A stretch of 64,000 nucleotides of DNA, from positions 124,001 through 188,000 of the forward strand of contig NZ_FOHJ01000003.1 of the NCBI RefSeq assembly GCF_900111405.1. Reading direction: 5' to 3'. Positions 7,760-17,556 of this stretch are shown here, one piece after another. This DNA is from Salinibacillus kushneri. GTDB taxonomy: Bacteria > Bacillota > Bacilli > Bacillales > Alkalibacillaceae. A model generated the notes under the pieces. It did no database searches. It was not told the origin of the DNA and saw nothing but the letters and a program-made list of their open reading frames with translations. How positions within the stretch are numbered: position 1 is the stretch's first letter; each line of letters begins with the position of its first letter. The translations under genes were made by a program, and so were the position numbers.

Positions 7760-8125
7760 TTAACTCTGTACTTCGCTCATCAATGCATGTGTGTTATCCT
7801 CTGTATCTTTAAAAAATACCATCCATATTTCGGTTTGTCCCATTTTCGAAACAACATGTGGTTCATCGATAAAAGGAACGTCTTTAGCTGCTAAGCGTTC
7901 ATAAGTATCTGTAATATTATTTACTTGAAAATAAATGACTGAACTTGAATAGGCAAACTCTTCTTTTTCTGGAAGTGTTAACATAAGCCGAAGCCCGTCG
8001 CATTCAAAAAATGCCATACTATCAGTGTTAAATAAAAGAGTGAGACCTAGTTTCTCTTTATAAAAATCTAGTGCTCGGTTTAAGTCTTTAACAGGAACAC
8101 CAATTTGTCCGATTTTTTGAATCAT
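7760..8125 (-). CDS. VOC family (glyoxalase/bleomycin-resistance fold) protein
   Basis: 121 residues matching the paired beta-alpha-beta-beta-beta VOC fold: IGVPVKDLNRALDFYKEKLGL at the N-terminus, then VIYFQVNNITDTYERLAAKDV and a final VFFKDTEDNTHALM. The first metal-ligand His of the usual IGH motif is Gln here (KIGQIG), and the last ligand Glu region reads THALM. Metal-dependent glyoxalase activity is therefore doubtful; a binding or resistance role is more likely. It lies 53 bp after the AraC-type regulator on the same strand and is probably in its operon. Confidence 0.8.
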   Translation of the reverse strand: MIQKIGQIGVPVKDLNRALDFYKEKLGLTLLFNTDSMAFFECDGLRLMLTLPEKEEFAYSSSVIYFQVNNITDTYERLAAKDVPFIDEPHVVSKMGQTEIWMVFFKDTEDNTHALMSEVQS

Positions 8126-8178
8126 TTTCGTTTTCTCCCTTCAAATATCTTATTAATCGTAAGAATATATCATTCCGC

Positions 8179-9042
8179 CTAATATTTCTTATCCAATCTC
8201 ACCTTTTTTCGATATTCGTTAGGAGAAATACCAACATGCTGCTTAAACTTTTTGCTGAAGGATACAGGATTTTGAAATCCAAGTTTAAAGGTTATATCGG
8301 TCATATTATCATTTGATTCTGTTAATAGTTGCTTTGCTTTTTGTATTCTGAATGCTGAAATATGCTGGTGAGGTGTTTGGCCATAAATTTGCGAATAGGT
8401 TCTTAATAAATGGTTAGGTGACAAACATGCAATCCGAGCAATGTCATGAAGTTTTATAGGTTTATCAAAATAGGACCTAATATAATCATGGGCAATGCTT
8501 AGCCTTCTATATAGTTCTTCACGAGTAGAGGTACGAATGGCGCTTAATGATTCAATTTCCTTGTAAGTATTAAAGTGTTCATTTAAGATGGACTGCATGA
8601 TTTTATGAAATTGTTCTTCATAACCAACGGAACCCACTTCAAGATCAGGTAATATCTGTTTGAATGTATCCAGCTGAGAAGATAGAGTATTGTTTTTGTG
8701 ATAGGTTTTATCAAAAAAGGCTATAGAACCTGTATCCTTAAACGGATCGGTTAGAAGACCATCATTGCTTTCTTTTACTGAATGAAAGACATCGGCTGCA
8801 AATCCATCTTTAAAGAAAACACAAAAAGATTCAACATCCTCCGTTTCATCAATAGAAATGGAATATGGACCTTCATTTAGAAGTAAGTACCTGCTCTCTT
8901 CTACGGCAAAAAAGCCTTTATTTGTTTTATAATGGGCCTTACCATTTGAAAAGGTTTTAATGGACAGCTGGCCGTCTCCTTCCCAATAAAACTGATCACT
9001 TTTTGCATGTAAAACGAAATTGGTAGAATCCTTTTTTGTCAT
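8179..9042 (-). CDS. AraC family transcriptional regulator
   Basis: 287 residues. The N-terminal ~180 residues are a cupin-like ligand domain (FYWEGDGQLSIKTFSNGKAHY). The C-terminal ~100 residues carry two helix-turn-helix motifs (IKLHDIARIACLSPNHLLRTY and MTDITFKLGFQNPVSFSKKFK), ending with the AraC signature GISPNEYRKK. ATG 9042 has GGAGA 7 nt upstream. It probably controls itself and the downstream VOC gene. The inducer is unknown; PocR- or YesN-type sensory features are absent. Confidence 0.87.
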   Translation of the reverse strand: MTKKDSTNFVLHAKSDQFYWEGDGQLSIKTFSNGKAHYKTNKGFFAVEESRYLLLNEGPYSISIDETEDVESFCVFFKDGFAADVFHSVKESNDGLLTDPFKDTGSIAFFDKTYHKNNTLSSQLDTFKQILPDLEVGSVGYEEQFHKIMQSILNEHFNTYKEIESLSAIRTSTREELYRRLSIAHDYIRSYFDKPIKLHDIARIACLSPNHLLRTYSQIYGQTPHQHISAFRIQKAKQLLTESNDNMTDITFKLGFQNPVSFSKKFKQHVGISPNEYRKKVRLDKKY

Positions 9043-9569
9043 AATATAATCTCCGTAATAGACATTTTCTTTATATTTCGAATCATGTTACTAACCCTTT
9101 TATGTATGAAATAAAACCGAGAAACATATAGCTATCCCTTTCCACATAAACACTCTCAAAGTGAGAATAGCTGATTGACGTCATGGGGGCGTGTTTCGTG
9201 TCGACCGTGTGGACGTGTCCCGTTGGCCACAAGGCGTTCATTGTCGCTGGAGTATGTAGTACGAGCCATAAGATTTTCTGCCTTCAGATGAATCAACTCC
9301 TTCTATTGTCTCCTGGCTATTATAACAAAAATTAGAAAATTTTGATATGGATAGAAGAGAGAGCTTATCAGTTTTTGATAAACGGAATCAACACTTTAGT
9401 AGCTGAAAAAGTGTACAAAAATAGAGTGCTAAAGTAGGCATGATAAGGGCAATATCGGGAAAAATAGACACATACAATATTAGAATAATATTTTAATTTT
9501 TAAGAAAATAGTGATAAACTATTAGTAGGTTATCATTTTCTACAATCTTACTATATAAGGAAGGTAAAA
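9043..9569. other. Intergenic region with a GC-rich island
   Basis: No gene was recognised. About 9170-9265 is clearly more GC-rich than its surroundings (GGGGGCGTGTTTCGTG, GTGTGGACGTGTCCCG) and looks foreign or a remnant repeat. Nearer mqo there are small dyads: TTATCA/TGATAA (9365-9381) and ACTTTAG/CTAAAGT (9393-9435). Confidence 0.5.
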
Positions 9570-11084
9570 ATGAGCAATAAACAGACTAACACAGACGTTG
9601 TCTTAATTGGTGCAGGAATTATGAGTGCAACTTTGGGGTCACTGTTAAAAGAATTAGCGCCGGATTGGGATATTAAAGTGTTTGAGAAGCTCGAAAAAGC
9701 AGGTGAGGAAAGTTCTAACGAATGGAATAATGCGGGAACAGGGCATTCTGCATTGTGCGAGCTTAACTATACTCCCGAAAAACCGGACGGGTCTTTAGAT
9801 ATTCGTAAAGCCATTAAAATTAATGAACAATTCCAATTGTCAAAGCAATACTGGTCTTATCTTGTAAATCGTAATCGGATACATAATCCACAGGACTTTA
9901 TTAAACCATTACCACATATGAGTTTAGTCCAAGGCAAACATAATGTAACTTTTTTAAAAAAACGTTTTGAAGCGCTATCAGATAATCCTTTGTTCCAAGG
10001 GATGGAATTTTCGGAAGATCCGGAAAAACTGAAGGAGTGGATTCCGCTCATCATGCAGGACCGTAGTTCAAATGAACCGATAGCGGCAACCAAAATTGAT
10101 TCTGGAACCGATGTCAATTTTGGTGCGTTAACCCGTAAATTGTTTGATTACCTGGAGAGTAAAGACGTTGAGGTAAATTATAAGCATAGTGTTATGAATG
10201 TCAAACGTACGAAAGACGGTTTGTGGGAATTAAAAGTACAGAACCATGAAAGCGGTTCTGTGGAACGACATACAGCCAAATTTATCTTTGTTGGAGGTGG
10301 CGGTGGAAGTCTGCATTTGCTACAAAAATCCGGTATTTCTGAAGGTAAAAGCATTGGCGGATTTCCAGTAAGCGGTCTATTTATGGTATGTAATAACCCG
10401 GATGTGGTAGCGAAGCATCATGCCAAAGTATACGGCAAAGCCAAGGTAGGTGCTCCGCCAATGTCAGTTCCACATCTTGATACACGATTTATTAACAATA
10501 AGAAATCGTTGCTATTTGGGCCATTTGCCGGCTTTTCACCAAAATTCCTGAAAACGGGTTCATGGTTAGATTTGTTTACTTCCATAAAACCACATAATCT
10601 CTTAACGATGTTAGCAGCAGGCGTAAAAAACTTTTCCTTAACAAAATATCTAATCCAGCAGGTGATGTTAACGAAGGAAAAGCGAATGGAAGAGTTATGT
10701 GAGTTTATCCCGGATGCTAGAAGTGAAGATTGGGATTTAGTCGTAGCTGGTCAACGTGTACAAGTTATTAAGGATACAGAAGATGGCGGAAAAGGTACAC
10801 TTCAATTTGGTACGGAGGTTGTTAGTGCCGGTGATGGATCAATAGCCGCATTGCTCGGGGCTTCCCCGGGAGCTTCTACTGCTGTTCACGTTATGCTTGA
10901 GGTCATTCAAAAATGCTTCCCGCAATATATGGAAGAGTGGGAGCCAAAAATTAAAAAAATGATTCCTTCTTATGGAGAGTCTTTGATGGAGAAGCCGGAG
11001 CTTTTGCAGAAGGTTCAGCATTCAACAACTGACACGCTTGATTTAGCAGGAGGTAAGGAAGCTGCAGGTGGAGTCTCAGGATAA
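9570..11084 (+). CDS. mqo: Malate:quinone oxidoreductase
   Basis: 504 residues, the usual Mqo length. It is an FAD enzyme at the inner face of the membrane that oxidises L-malate to oxaloacetate and passes electrons to quinone, bypassing NAD malate dehydrogenase. Evidence: the N-terminal dinucleotide fold [20 protein letters not shown], the family stretches [20 protein letters not shown] and DINFG-type [35 protein letters not shown], and the C-terminal [18 protein letters not shown]. The start has AAGGAAGG upstream. It is monocistronic, with a strong terminator at 11194. Confidence 0.97.
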   Translation: MSNKQTNTDVVLIGAGIMSATLGSLLKELAPDWDIKVFEKLEKAGEESSNEWNNAGTGHSALCELNYTPEKPDGSLDIRKAIKINEQFQLSKQYWSYLVNRNRIHNPQDFIKPLPHMSLVQGKHNVTFLKKRFEALSDNPLFQGMEFSEDPEKLKEWIPLIMQDRSSNEPIAATKIDSGTDVNFGALTRKLFDYLESKDVEVNYKHSVMNVKRTKDGLWELKVQNHESGSVERHTAKFIFVGGGGGSLHLLQKSGISEGKSIGGFPVSGLFMVCNNPDVVAKHHAKVYGKAKVGAPPMSVPHLDTRFINNKKSLLFGPFAGFSPKFLKTGSWLDLFTSIKPHNLLTMLAAGVKNFSLTKYLIQQVMLTKEKRMEELCEFIPDARSEDWDLVVAGQRVQVIKDTEDGGKGTLQFGTEVVSAGDGSIAALLGASPGASTAVHVMLEVIQKCFPQYMEEWEPKIKKMIPSYGESLMEKPELLQKVQHSTTDTLDLAGGKEAAGGVSG

Positions 11085-11193
11085 ACTTTATCTTAGAGGC
11101 AGGTTTCTTCAGAGTAAGAAATGTATTTAATAAAGTTTAGCAGAATCAAGGGAATTCGCGTATAAATACCTTATCCTGTAATTTTTGAAAAAA

Positions 11194-11244
11194 GGGCTGT
11201 CCCGAAAGATGCTATTTATACCTTTTGGGACAGCCCTATTATTT
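11194..11244 (+). terminator. Rho-independent terminator of mqo
   Basis: AGGGCTGTCCC (from 11193) pairs with GGGACAGCCCT (11227-11237) and is extended by AAAG/CTTT inside the loop. A T-rich ATTATTTT tail follows. Confidence 0.85.
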
Positions 11245-11390
11245 TAGCTTTTGTTGCTCCTTCCACGAAATATTAATTCGCTTAACTTCATGCGGAGAAC
11301 TATACCCAATATTCGTGGAATAAGTACGGCATTAAGTCCAAGAGCCACAGAACTCAGTCAAATGCTGAATCCAACCAGAAATCACCGATG

Positions 11391-12344
11391 CTATTCATTT
11401 AGAATATCTTCAATCGCAGAAATTGATTCTTCTGATAGTTTAACCCCAGATGCTTTGACATTCTCTTCTATTTGATGAGGCTTGCTTGCGCCAACTAATG
11501 CACTTGCTATTCCTGGTTGACGCAGAATCCAGGCTATAGCTAATTGAGATAAAGAAAGGTCCAGGCCTTTAGCAACACTCTCTAGTTTTTCTACTTTCTT
11601 TAATACTTCATCCTCTAAATATGTATTTATAATTTTATTTTTGGATTTTGGATTCGTAGCCCGGCTGCCTTCAGGAAGGGATTCTCCACGTCTATATTTC
11701 CCTGTTAGAACCCCTTGTGCAAGTGGAGAAAAGACAATTTGACTCATACCATTCTTTTCACTAGTTGGAAGTACATCTTTTTCAATATAGCGGTGAAGCA
11801 TATTATACTGAGGTTGATTAACAACGATTCTATCTAATAGATAACGATCTGAAACTCCAAGCGCTTCTACAATTTGAGCGGCCGTCCATTCGCTCACCCC
11901 GACATATAAAACTTTGCCTTGACGCACCATGTCGTCAATGGTTCGAAGTGTTTCATCCACAGGAGTTTCTGGATCATAGCGATGACAGTAATAAATATCT
12001 ACGTAGTCCATTTTCAATCTTCTTAAACTAGCATGCAATTGTTCGAATACATGCTTTCTTGATAATCCACGATCATTCGGCCCTTCTCCCATTGGCCAAA
12101 ATACTTTCGTTGCAAGGACAAACGATTCACGAGGATATTTAGATAATGCATCCCCAACGATTTTTTCAGCCTCACCAGCTGCATAAAAATTTGCTGTATC
12201 AAAGGAATTAATACCAAGTTCATATGCTTTATCAATGACCTTTGTGGCAGTGTCTTTTTCTATGGAGTTCCCATATGTAAGCCAGCTTCCTAAACTTATT
12301 TCACTAACCTTTAAACCCGTTCTGCCAAGCTTTCGATATTCCAT
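11391..12344 (-). CDS. Aldo/keto reductase (Kv-beta/YccK-like subgroup)
   Basis: 317 residues from ATG 12344, chosen over the ATG at 12350 because AAGGAGG lies 7 nt before it. It is an NADPH-dependent oxidoreductase with a TIM-barrel fold. The catalytic tetrad is visible: Asp and Tyr in FDTANFY, Lys in LATKVFW, His in YYCHRYD. The NADPH site is seen near FSPLAQGVLTGKY and the C-terminal SALVGASKPHQIEEN. It resembles the voltage-gated K+-channel beta-subunit branch, which includes B. subtilis YccK. The physiological carbonyl substrate is not evident. It is followed on the plus strand only by a short spacer after the mqo terminator. Confidence 0.9.
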   Translation of the reverse strand: MEYRKLGRTGLKVSEISLGSWLTYGNSIEKDTATKVIDKAYELGINSFDTANFYAAGEAEKIVGDALSKYPRESFVLATKVFWPMGEGPNDRGLSRKHVFEQLHASLRRLKMDYVDIYYCHRYDPETPVDETLRTIDDMVRQGKVLYVGVSEWTAAQIVEALGVSDRYLLDRIVVNQPQYNMLHRYIEKDVLPTSEKNGMSQIVFSPLAQGVLTGKYRRGESLPEGSRATNPKSKNKIINTYLEDEVLKKVEKLESVAKGLDLSLSQLAIAWILRQPGIASALVGASKPHQIEENVKASGVKLSEESISAIEDILNE

Positions 12345-12494
12345 GATCATTCCTCCTTGTTGAATTTATATTTTGCATCCCGACCTGTTCCCATTTTAGA
12401 TCATATTCCTTTCCAATGGCTAGCGATGGACTTTTTAGTGAAAGAAATATTTACCTATAGTATTTTCATTACAAATATTTTTCTCTTTTAAAAT

Positions 12495-12679
12495 AGGCTC
12501 TGTTAAACTGAAGTGTTGATTTTGAGCTGCAGTGTCCTCGCTTTTCCCCGGGGGCTTCGTGATTCTTCTTGGCATACTACGACTGCGGGGCTTTCTTATC
12601 CCCTCTTCCCGAAGGAGTCTCGTGGACTTCCGCTTTCATCAACTTGGTAGAAAATGAACAATAAGCTTTAACACAGCCT
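12495..12679. mobile_element. Dispersed element with terminal inverted repeats, copy A (185 bp)
   Basis: The ends are AGGCTCTGTTAAA (12495-12507) and TTTAACACAGCCT (12667-12679), which pair at 12 of 13 positions. The interior is GC-rich with no open frame. Related copies lie at 23897, 47523 and 58462. The structure is that of a non-autonomous, MITE-like element; no parent transposase is present in the window. Confidence 0.75.
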
Positions 12680-12834
12680 TACAAAAAAACAATTACCTGT
12701 AATTCCAAAAGTTAGAGAACCAAATCTTCCCCCAATCCTTATCAAATGAACCAGAACTTTTCGAAATATTTAAAGTTAATCCGTTTGTTCGATAACCTTT
12801 TGAATCTCCCCCTTTTACCAATACCTCTGCAGAA

Positions 12835-12912
12835 CTATATCTTTAAAAATTTTTTCTGTTTAAAACGGTCTAATCCCAGGGGTAAAGCAACAGGCCATAA
12901 TAGGTTCTTCAT
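12835..12912 (-). CDS. Possible 25-residue small ORF after the DUF3231 gene
   Basis: ATG 12912 follows AAGAGGAC with 6-8 nt spacing and encodes MKNLLWPVALPLGLDRFKQK and five more residues. It is a hydrophobic then basic peptide, downstream of and on the same strand as the DUF3231 gene. No family was recognised. It is listed only because of the good ribosome site. Confidence 0.25.
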   Translation of the reverse strand: MKNLLWPVALPLGLDRFKQKKFLKI

Positions 12913-12934
12913 GCTTTTGTCCTCTTAAATCTCA

Positions 12935-13950
12935 TTAATTCTTATTCTTTTTAGCCATATCTATATGATCAATAGATGAAGGGGGCTTCTCCATCCAGTT
13001 ATGATCAATCAAAATATTAGCTCCATCTTCCGCATATTGCAAAGTTTCCGTCAAAATACGCATAAATTTTGCACTTAAATCTCGACGGGAAACAGTACCT
13101 AATGCTACTCCATAATATCCAAGTGAAATTCCAGTTAACAGTGATACTTGAAACATCATAAGTTTATCTGAAAAAGGAGCTGTTGTTGATTCGAGCACCT
13201 CTGAATCTAAGGTAGGGGTATTGGAAAGATTCTCTTCAGATAAAATTGTCTCATAAACTCTATAACTTTATCCGCAATATTAGCTCCTCTAACCATATAA
13301 TTTCGTACTTTTTGCTGGCCAGCCGTTTGACCAAAACCTAGTAACAACGCTTTCCCAACGGAGTTGCGCTCCATATTGTTATAAAAGTGCATAATTTCAA
13401 TGGCGTTCATCGCTCGATTTTCCCCGAACCAACCTGCTAAATAACCTTGCTTTTCAATAAATTCTGGTTTAGTTGGTATGGGTATTGATGCAGCTTTGTT
13501 ATATAATCCTTTCTCTAATAAAACATTTAAGGACTTATTATATAAGTTTCTGGTTAGATCAATTGCATTAGAGATAATATTCTTTACATCTGAACGTGCA
13601 CAAGAAGCAAATGAAGATCCGTATGAATTCATCCCGTGCCTTGCCATATTATGAACGTACCTTAAATGGAATTCATCGGAATACAACGCTGGTGCATTAA
13701 GGTTTAAATCCTCGCTCTCGCTAAAACCAACAGGGATAGCGTGATTTTCCTTTTTGTAAATGGTTTTAATATCTTGCAGCATAGTTTCAGTAATTTCAAT
13801 AGCCAGTTCTAGCACATCGCTAATTTCTGTATCATGTGTTTTTTCCTTAAAATATTTTAGTACACAGTAAGACATGCTATTATTCATATAAGCAGTCCAA
13901 AGCGCAGTTAATTCAGGCGAAGTAAGACGAATATGATCTTCAGTTTCCAT
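12935..13950 (-). pseudogene. DUF3231 family protein, one frameshift
   Basis: Two frames together give a ~335-residue DUF3231 protein (two related helical halves, common in spore-forming Bacillaceae, function unknown). The first frame begins METEDHIRLTSPELTALW at ATG 13950 (GGAGG 9 nt upstream) and is derailed near 13242. Adding one T to the coding-strand T run at 13242-13245 gives EFMRQFLSEENLSNTPTLDS and joins directly to the second frame (KLMMFQVSLLTGISLGYYG, ending DMAKKNKN). The repair is so simple that a sequencing indel is likely. The family has a ferritin-like helical look, and catalytic function is unproven. Confidence 0.75.
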
Positions 13951-14200
13951 ACCCATAACCCTCCAAATTTTAATTCGCATGAGTAGTTTCTCCTAAAAAA
14001 TGAAAAATATTTATTTAAGCTAAGAGATGGTATATGTAAATAAAAAAGCTGGATTTTATGGGGGGTTTACGAATTGCTTTGAATGTGAAGTTATGAACTA
14101 ACCCTAATAATTGAACAGTAAAGGAAAAGGAGGTTATTTTCCAAGAAGGAGATCAGCTCTATTTTATTGGAGAAAAGGGGCTGTATGGTTGAATAAGGGA

Positions 14201-14373
14201 TGTCTTTCATGGGCCGGATGAAAGACAAAACATAGCAGAAGCTCAAGAAAAATGTCCTTCATAACGCCAATGAAGGACAAAACAAGGCAGAAGTACAAGT
14301 GGAAGGTCCTTCATAAGGTCGATGAAGGACAAAACAAAGCAGCAATGGAAAGAAAATGTCCTTCATCGCGCTG
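14201..14373. repeat. 52-bp tandem hairpin repeat array, copy 2
   Basis: Left arms TGTCYTTCAT sit at 14201, 14253, 14305 (GGTCCTTCAT) and 14357, exactly 52 bp apart. Right arms ATGAARGACA sit at 14218, 14270 and 14322. The last unit has lost its right arm. Linkers share AAAACAAAGCAG..AAG..CAAG. It is the same family as 5567-5731, 8.6 kb away. It lies in the 760-bp spacer between the DUF3231 gene and the carboxypeptidase; no gene is seen in that spacer. Confidence 0.85.
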
Positions 14374-14711
14374 ATTCAGTTGAACCGACTCACTACATCG
14401 ACCCACTCCGTTCATCGTGTTTCCTTTATCTCCCGCAGCTTTAGTCATTCCTAAGCTGGCGCTTCCCGCTATTCAGGTGCACTATCGTCAGTCACGGAAT
14501 TCTATCATCACCTAATAAAAGAATGCATATGAAATAGGTCTTAATCACAAGGCAGGATTTTCCGGTTTTATATGCTTAATCCTTAGCTAATATAGCCTAT
14601 CCTTGTAAAATTCACTTCCTTCTTTTGCTTCATTTTTCCAAAATATAAAGGAATTTACCCCCATTTAAATCAAAGTTAAAGTTAAGCAAAAAAATGGAGG
14701 AGGATGTTATC

Positions 14712-15758
14712 ATGAAAAACAAATGGTTGAAAGTGATTGCATTAGGAGTGTTACTTGGAGGTATGGCTTTAGCGACGCCAACTACATCTGTGTTTGCTGC
14801 TAATGGACCGGATTATACTGGAAATGAAACGATTAAGAACGAGCGTCTTCATAATTATGAGGAAATGAGCGAATATCTTGATAAGTTAGACCAGCGTTCC
14901 GAAGCCCTGGATCTTGAAGTGTTTGGGCAGTCGAATAAGGGACGCGACTTATATTTGGCTAAGTTTGGAAATCAGGAAGATAATCCTACCATTCTCTATT
15001 TAACACAACAGCATGGAAACGAGACATTAACTACTGAAGGGGCACTTCAATTTATTAAACATTTAACCTCTAATTCTAAAAACGTAAGAGAATTATTGGA
15101 TAATGTAAATATCCTAGTTGTCCCCCGTTTAAATGTTGATGGAGCTGAAGGGGATGTAAATTTCTCTTTAGATGATTATGTAGCAGGTACTCATACGAGA
15201 TATAACGCCAATGGCATTGATTTAAATCGTGATCATGTAGATAAAAATGAACCTGAAACGGAGGCTTTTCATGAAAATGTTATCCAAAAATATAACCCTG
15301 ATTATTTAATTGACTTACATCATCAGGGAACCCAAACGACATTAGGGGATACAGATGAACTGGTATCTGGGTCCATTCTGTTCCCAACAAATCCTGATGT
15401 AGACCCGGAAGTAGTTGAAAAATCAAAACAGCTTGGTGCTGTACTCTATAACTCTATTGAAAGCAAAGGTTTCGGTACTATTTCTAAATATGTTGGCGGT
15501 ACCGCTCCCACCATTGGACGTAACGGTATTGCTCTAGAATATGGGATTTCAACCTTACTATTTGAGATGAGGGGCATGGCTGACCATTATTATGAAGATT
15601 ATGTCTTAGGACAGAAGAGTAATGGCTATCTGATTAGACAGGCTGTAATCAGCTTAGAAGAAACTGCTCAAGCAATTGCTGATGGATCTATAGCAGAAGC
15701 TGATACTTCTTTCTGGGATACATTACCTGAAAGCTCTTATAATCGTAGCAGCGAATAA
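14712..15758 (+). CDS. Secreted M14 family zinc carboxypeptidase
   Basis: 348 residues from ATG 14712 (GGAGGAGG 8 nt upstream). The Sec signal peptide is 1-29 (VIALGVLLGGMALATPTTSVFA). The zinc site is H101xxE104 in TQQHGNETLTTEGAL, with the third ligand in LIDLHHQG (about 206). The substrate-binding region is RYNANGIDLNRDHVD, and the catalytic Glu is in TLLFEMRGMADHYYED. It would cut C-terminal residues from extracellular peptides. It is short for the family and has no visible wall-anchoring domain. It is convergent with the BCCT gene and shares a terminator with it. Confidence 0.9.
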   Translation: MKNKWLKVIALGVLLGGMALATPTTSVFAANGPDYTGNETIKNERLHNYEEMSEYLDKLDQRSEALDLEVFGQSNKGRDLYLAKFGNQEDNPTILYLTQQHGNETLTTEGALQFIKHLTSNSKNVRELLDNVNILVVPRLNVDGAEGDVNFSLDDYVAGTHTRYNANGIDLNRDHVDKNEPETEAFHENVIQKYNPDYLIDLHHQGTQTTLGDTDELVSGSILFPTNPDVDPEVVEKSKQLGAVLYNSIESKGFGTISKYVGGTAPTIGRNGIALEYGISTLLFEMRGMADHYYEDYVLGQKSNGYLIRQAVISLEETAQAIADGSIAEADTSFWDTLPESSYNRSSE

Positions 15759-15866
15759 AAGGAGTTACGTTTAGGACAGTTCTATAGATTCCATAATGAC
15801 CAAAATCTTGAAAGGACCCTTACGATTAAGAGTTGTGATGTTATTTGTTTCAAATGTGAATAAAAA

Positions 15867-15899
15867 AAGGGCATGGCTAGAGAGCCATGCCCTTTTTTT
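15867..15899. terminator. Bidirectional terminator between carboxypeptidase and BCCT genes
   Basis: GGGCATGGCT (15869-15878), a 4-nt loop and AGCCATGCCC (15883-15892) form a perfect 10-bp stem flanked by A7 and T7, usable by both convergent genes. Confidence 0.93.
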
Positions 15900-15909
15900 A
15901 CGTTCTAGA

Positions 15910-17556
15910 TTAGGACACTTGATCGTTGTCCTTTTCCTTTTCGTTAATAACGTTCTTTTGTATTTTCTTTTGATCCTGTAAGTCGCCTAAAGCAGTAAAA
16001 ATACGTCTTCTTTCAACCGGCAGCGATCCGTACCGTGACTCATTATATAATGATTTACCCAGGGAGTAGATCATAAAGAACATAATAATCATAAAAGGAA
16101 AACCACCAATTACGGATGCGGTTTGTAATGAACTTAAGCCGCCTGCAAGTAGTAATACGGCTGCAAAGGCTCCTTCTAGTATGCCCCACGTTACACGCAG
16201 TCCAATTGGGGGCTGAGGATTTCCTTTAGATGTTAACATTCCGATAACGTAAGTACCTGAGTCAGATGAGGTTACGAAAAATACTGTAACCGAAATCATG
16301 GCGATAAAGATGAGTATACCGGAGAGAGGAAACTCGCTTAATAGAGCAAAGAAGCCTTGTGCTTCATCAGCTTTAACGGCATCCATAATACTAAACTCTC
16401 CAAAATGCTCGCCATATAATGCAGCACCACCAAATACACCGAACCAAACCATACTAACAGCAGTTGGAACAAGTAAAACACCAATTGTAAAACTGCGGAT
16501 GGTACGGCCTCTGGAGACGCGGGCGATAAACGATCCAACAAAAGGCGCCCAGGCAATCCACCAGGCCCAATAGAAAATGGTCCAGCTATTATACCAGCCT
16601 TCTGCACCTTCTCCGGCGGCATCTATTCCGAAAGACATTTGAAGAATATTTTGCAGATAGCTTCCTGTAGAATGTGTAATGGCGTTTAAAATAAATACTG
16701 AAGGTCCTAGTACAAAGACAAATAATAAGAGTAGTCCAGCTACGCCCATGTTGATTTCACTTAACCATTTAATTCCTTTGTTAATACCTGTAGTCGTTGA
16801 CAGAATCGCTAATCCTGTAACAACAACAACAATAACCAGCCATAATGTAGTGTTATTCGGAATACCAAAAAGGTTCTCCATTCCTTGACCAATTTGCATA
16901 ACACCTAAACCAAGGGAAGTTGAAATACCAAGTAATGTTGCTAAAACTCCAATAATATTTACGGTATTTCCTATAGGCCCATTCAGGTTATCACGGCCAA
17001 TAATAGGCTCAAGCGTTGAACTTAATAACATAGGCAGTCCCTTACGATAACTGAAATAAGCGAGGGCACAAGCTACGATGGCATAAATAGCCCAAGGGTG
17101 TAATCCCCAGTGGAAAAAGGAGTATTGTAGGGCTAAATGTACTGCTTCGGGTGTTCCTCCTTCACCAAATGGGGGCCAATCATAATGATTAATTGGCTCT
17201 GAAACTCCCCAGAATAACAGTCCAATTCCCATACCTGCACTAAATAACATCGCAAACCAGGCGCCAGTTGAATACCTTGGTTCTTCATCATCGTCCCCTA
17301 GCTTTATTTGACCTAGTGGACTAATAATCAGAACGATAGCCATCATAACAAACAGGCTGGCTCCTAAGATGAAAGACCAACCAAGGTTGGTAACCATCCA
17401 ATTGAATGCTGTATCCATGTATTTACTAAATTCAGGCAATGTGATGCCGGCTACAACAAATAAAATGGCTAATATTAATGAAATGACAAAGACAGGCGTT
17501 TTTAACCCCTCTTTAAATGAATTTAGTCCTTTTTGACTTTTTTGTTGTTTAGACAT
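15910..17556 (-). CDS. BCCT family betaine/carnitine/choline transporter 1
   Basis: 548 residues with 12 predicted membrane helices. Key BCCT features: the glycine-rich helix SAGMGIGLLFWGVSEP, the Trp-rich substrate-site stretch FYWAWWIAWAPFVGSFIARV followed by SRGRTIRSF, and FFVTSSDSGTYVIGM. The GMGIG form is typical of Na+-coupled members such as BetP and OpuD. The C-terminal ~40 residues are charged (QDQKKIQKNVINEKEKD) and may sense ionic strength. It likely imports glycine betaine or a related compatible solute under salt stress; specificity cannot be fixed from the sequence. It is the first of three BCCT genes in the window. Confidence 0.92.
   Translation of the reverse strand: MSKQQKSQKGLNSFKEGLKTPVFVISLILAILFVVAGITLPEFSKYMDTAFNWMVTNLGWSFILGASLFVMMAIVLIISPLGQIKLGDDDEEPRYSTGAWFAMLFSAGMGIGLLFWGVSEPINHYDWPPFGEGGTPEAVHLALQYSFFHWGLHPWAIYAIVACALAYFSYRKGLPMLLSSTLEPIIGRDNLNGPIGNTVNIIGVLATLLGISTSLGLGVMQIGQGMENLFGIPNNTTLWLVIVVVVTGLAILSTTTGINKGIKWLSEINMGVAGLLLLFVFVLGPSVFILNAITHSTGSYLQNILQMSFGIDAAGEGAEGWYNSWTIFYWAWWIAWAPFVGSFIARVSRGRTIRSFTIGVLLVPTAVSMVWFGVFGGAALYGEHFGEFSIMDAVKADEAQGFFALLSEFPLSGILIFIAMISVTVFFVTSSDSGTYVIGMLTSKGNPQPPIGLRVTWGILEGAFAAVLLLAGGLSSLQTASVIGGFPFMIIMFFMIYSLGKSLYNESRYGSLPVERRRIFTALGDLQDQKKIQKNVINEKEKDNDQVS

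Noticed and set aside
11245-11390. Coding-like fragments on the minus strand between the mqo terminator and the aldo/keto reductase
   Set aside because: Short stretches such as SVALGLNAVLIPRI appear in different frames with stops; no family could be named, so no gene is called.
14381-14530. Possible gene remnant after the second hairpin array
   Set aside because: GC content rises slightly but no frame of useful length or recognisable protein is present.
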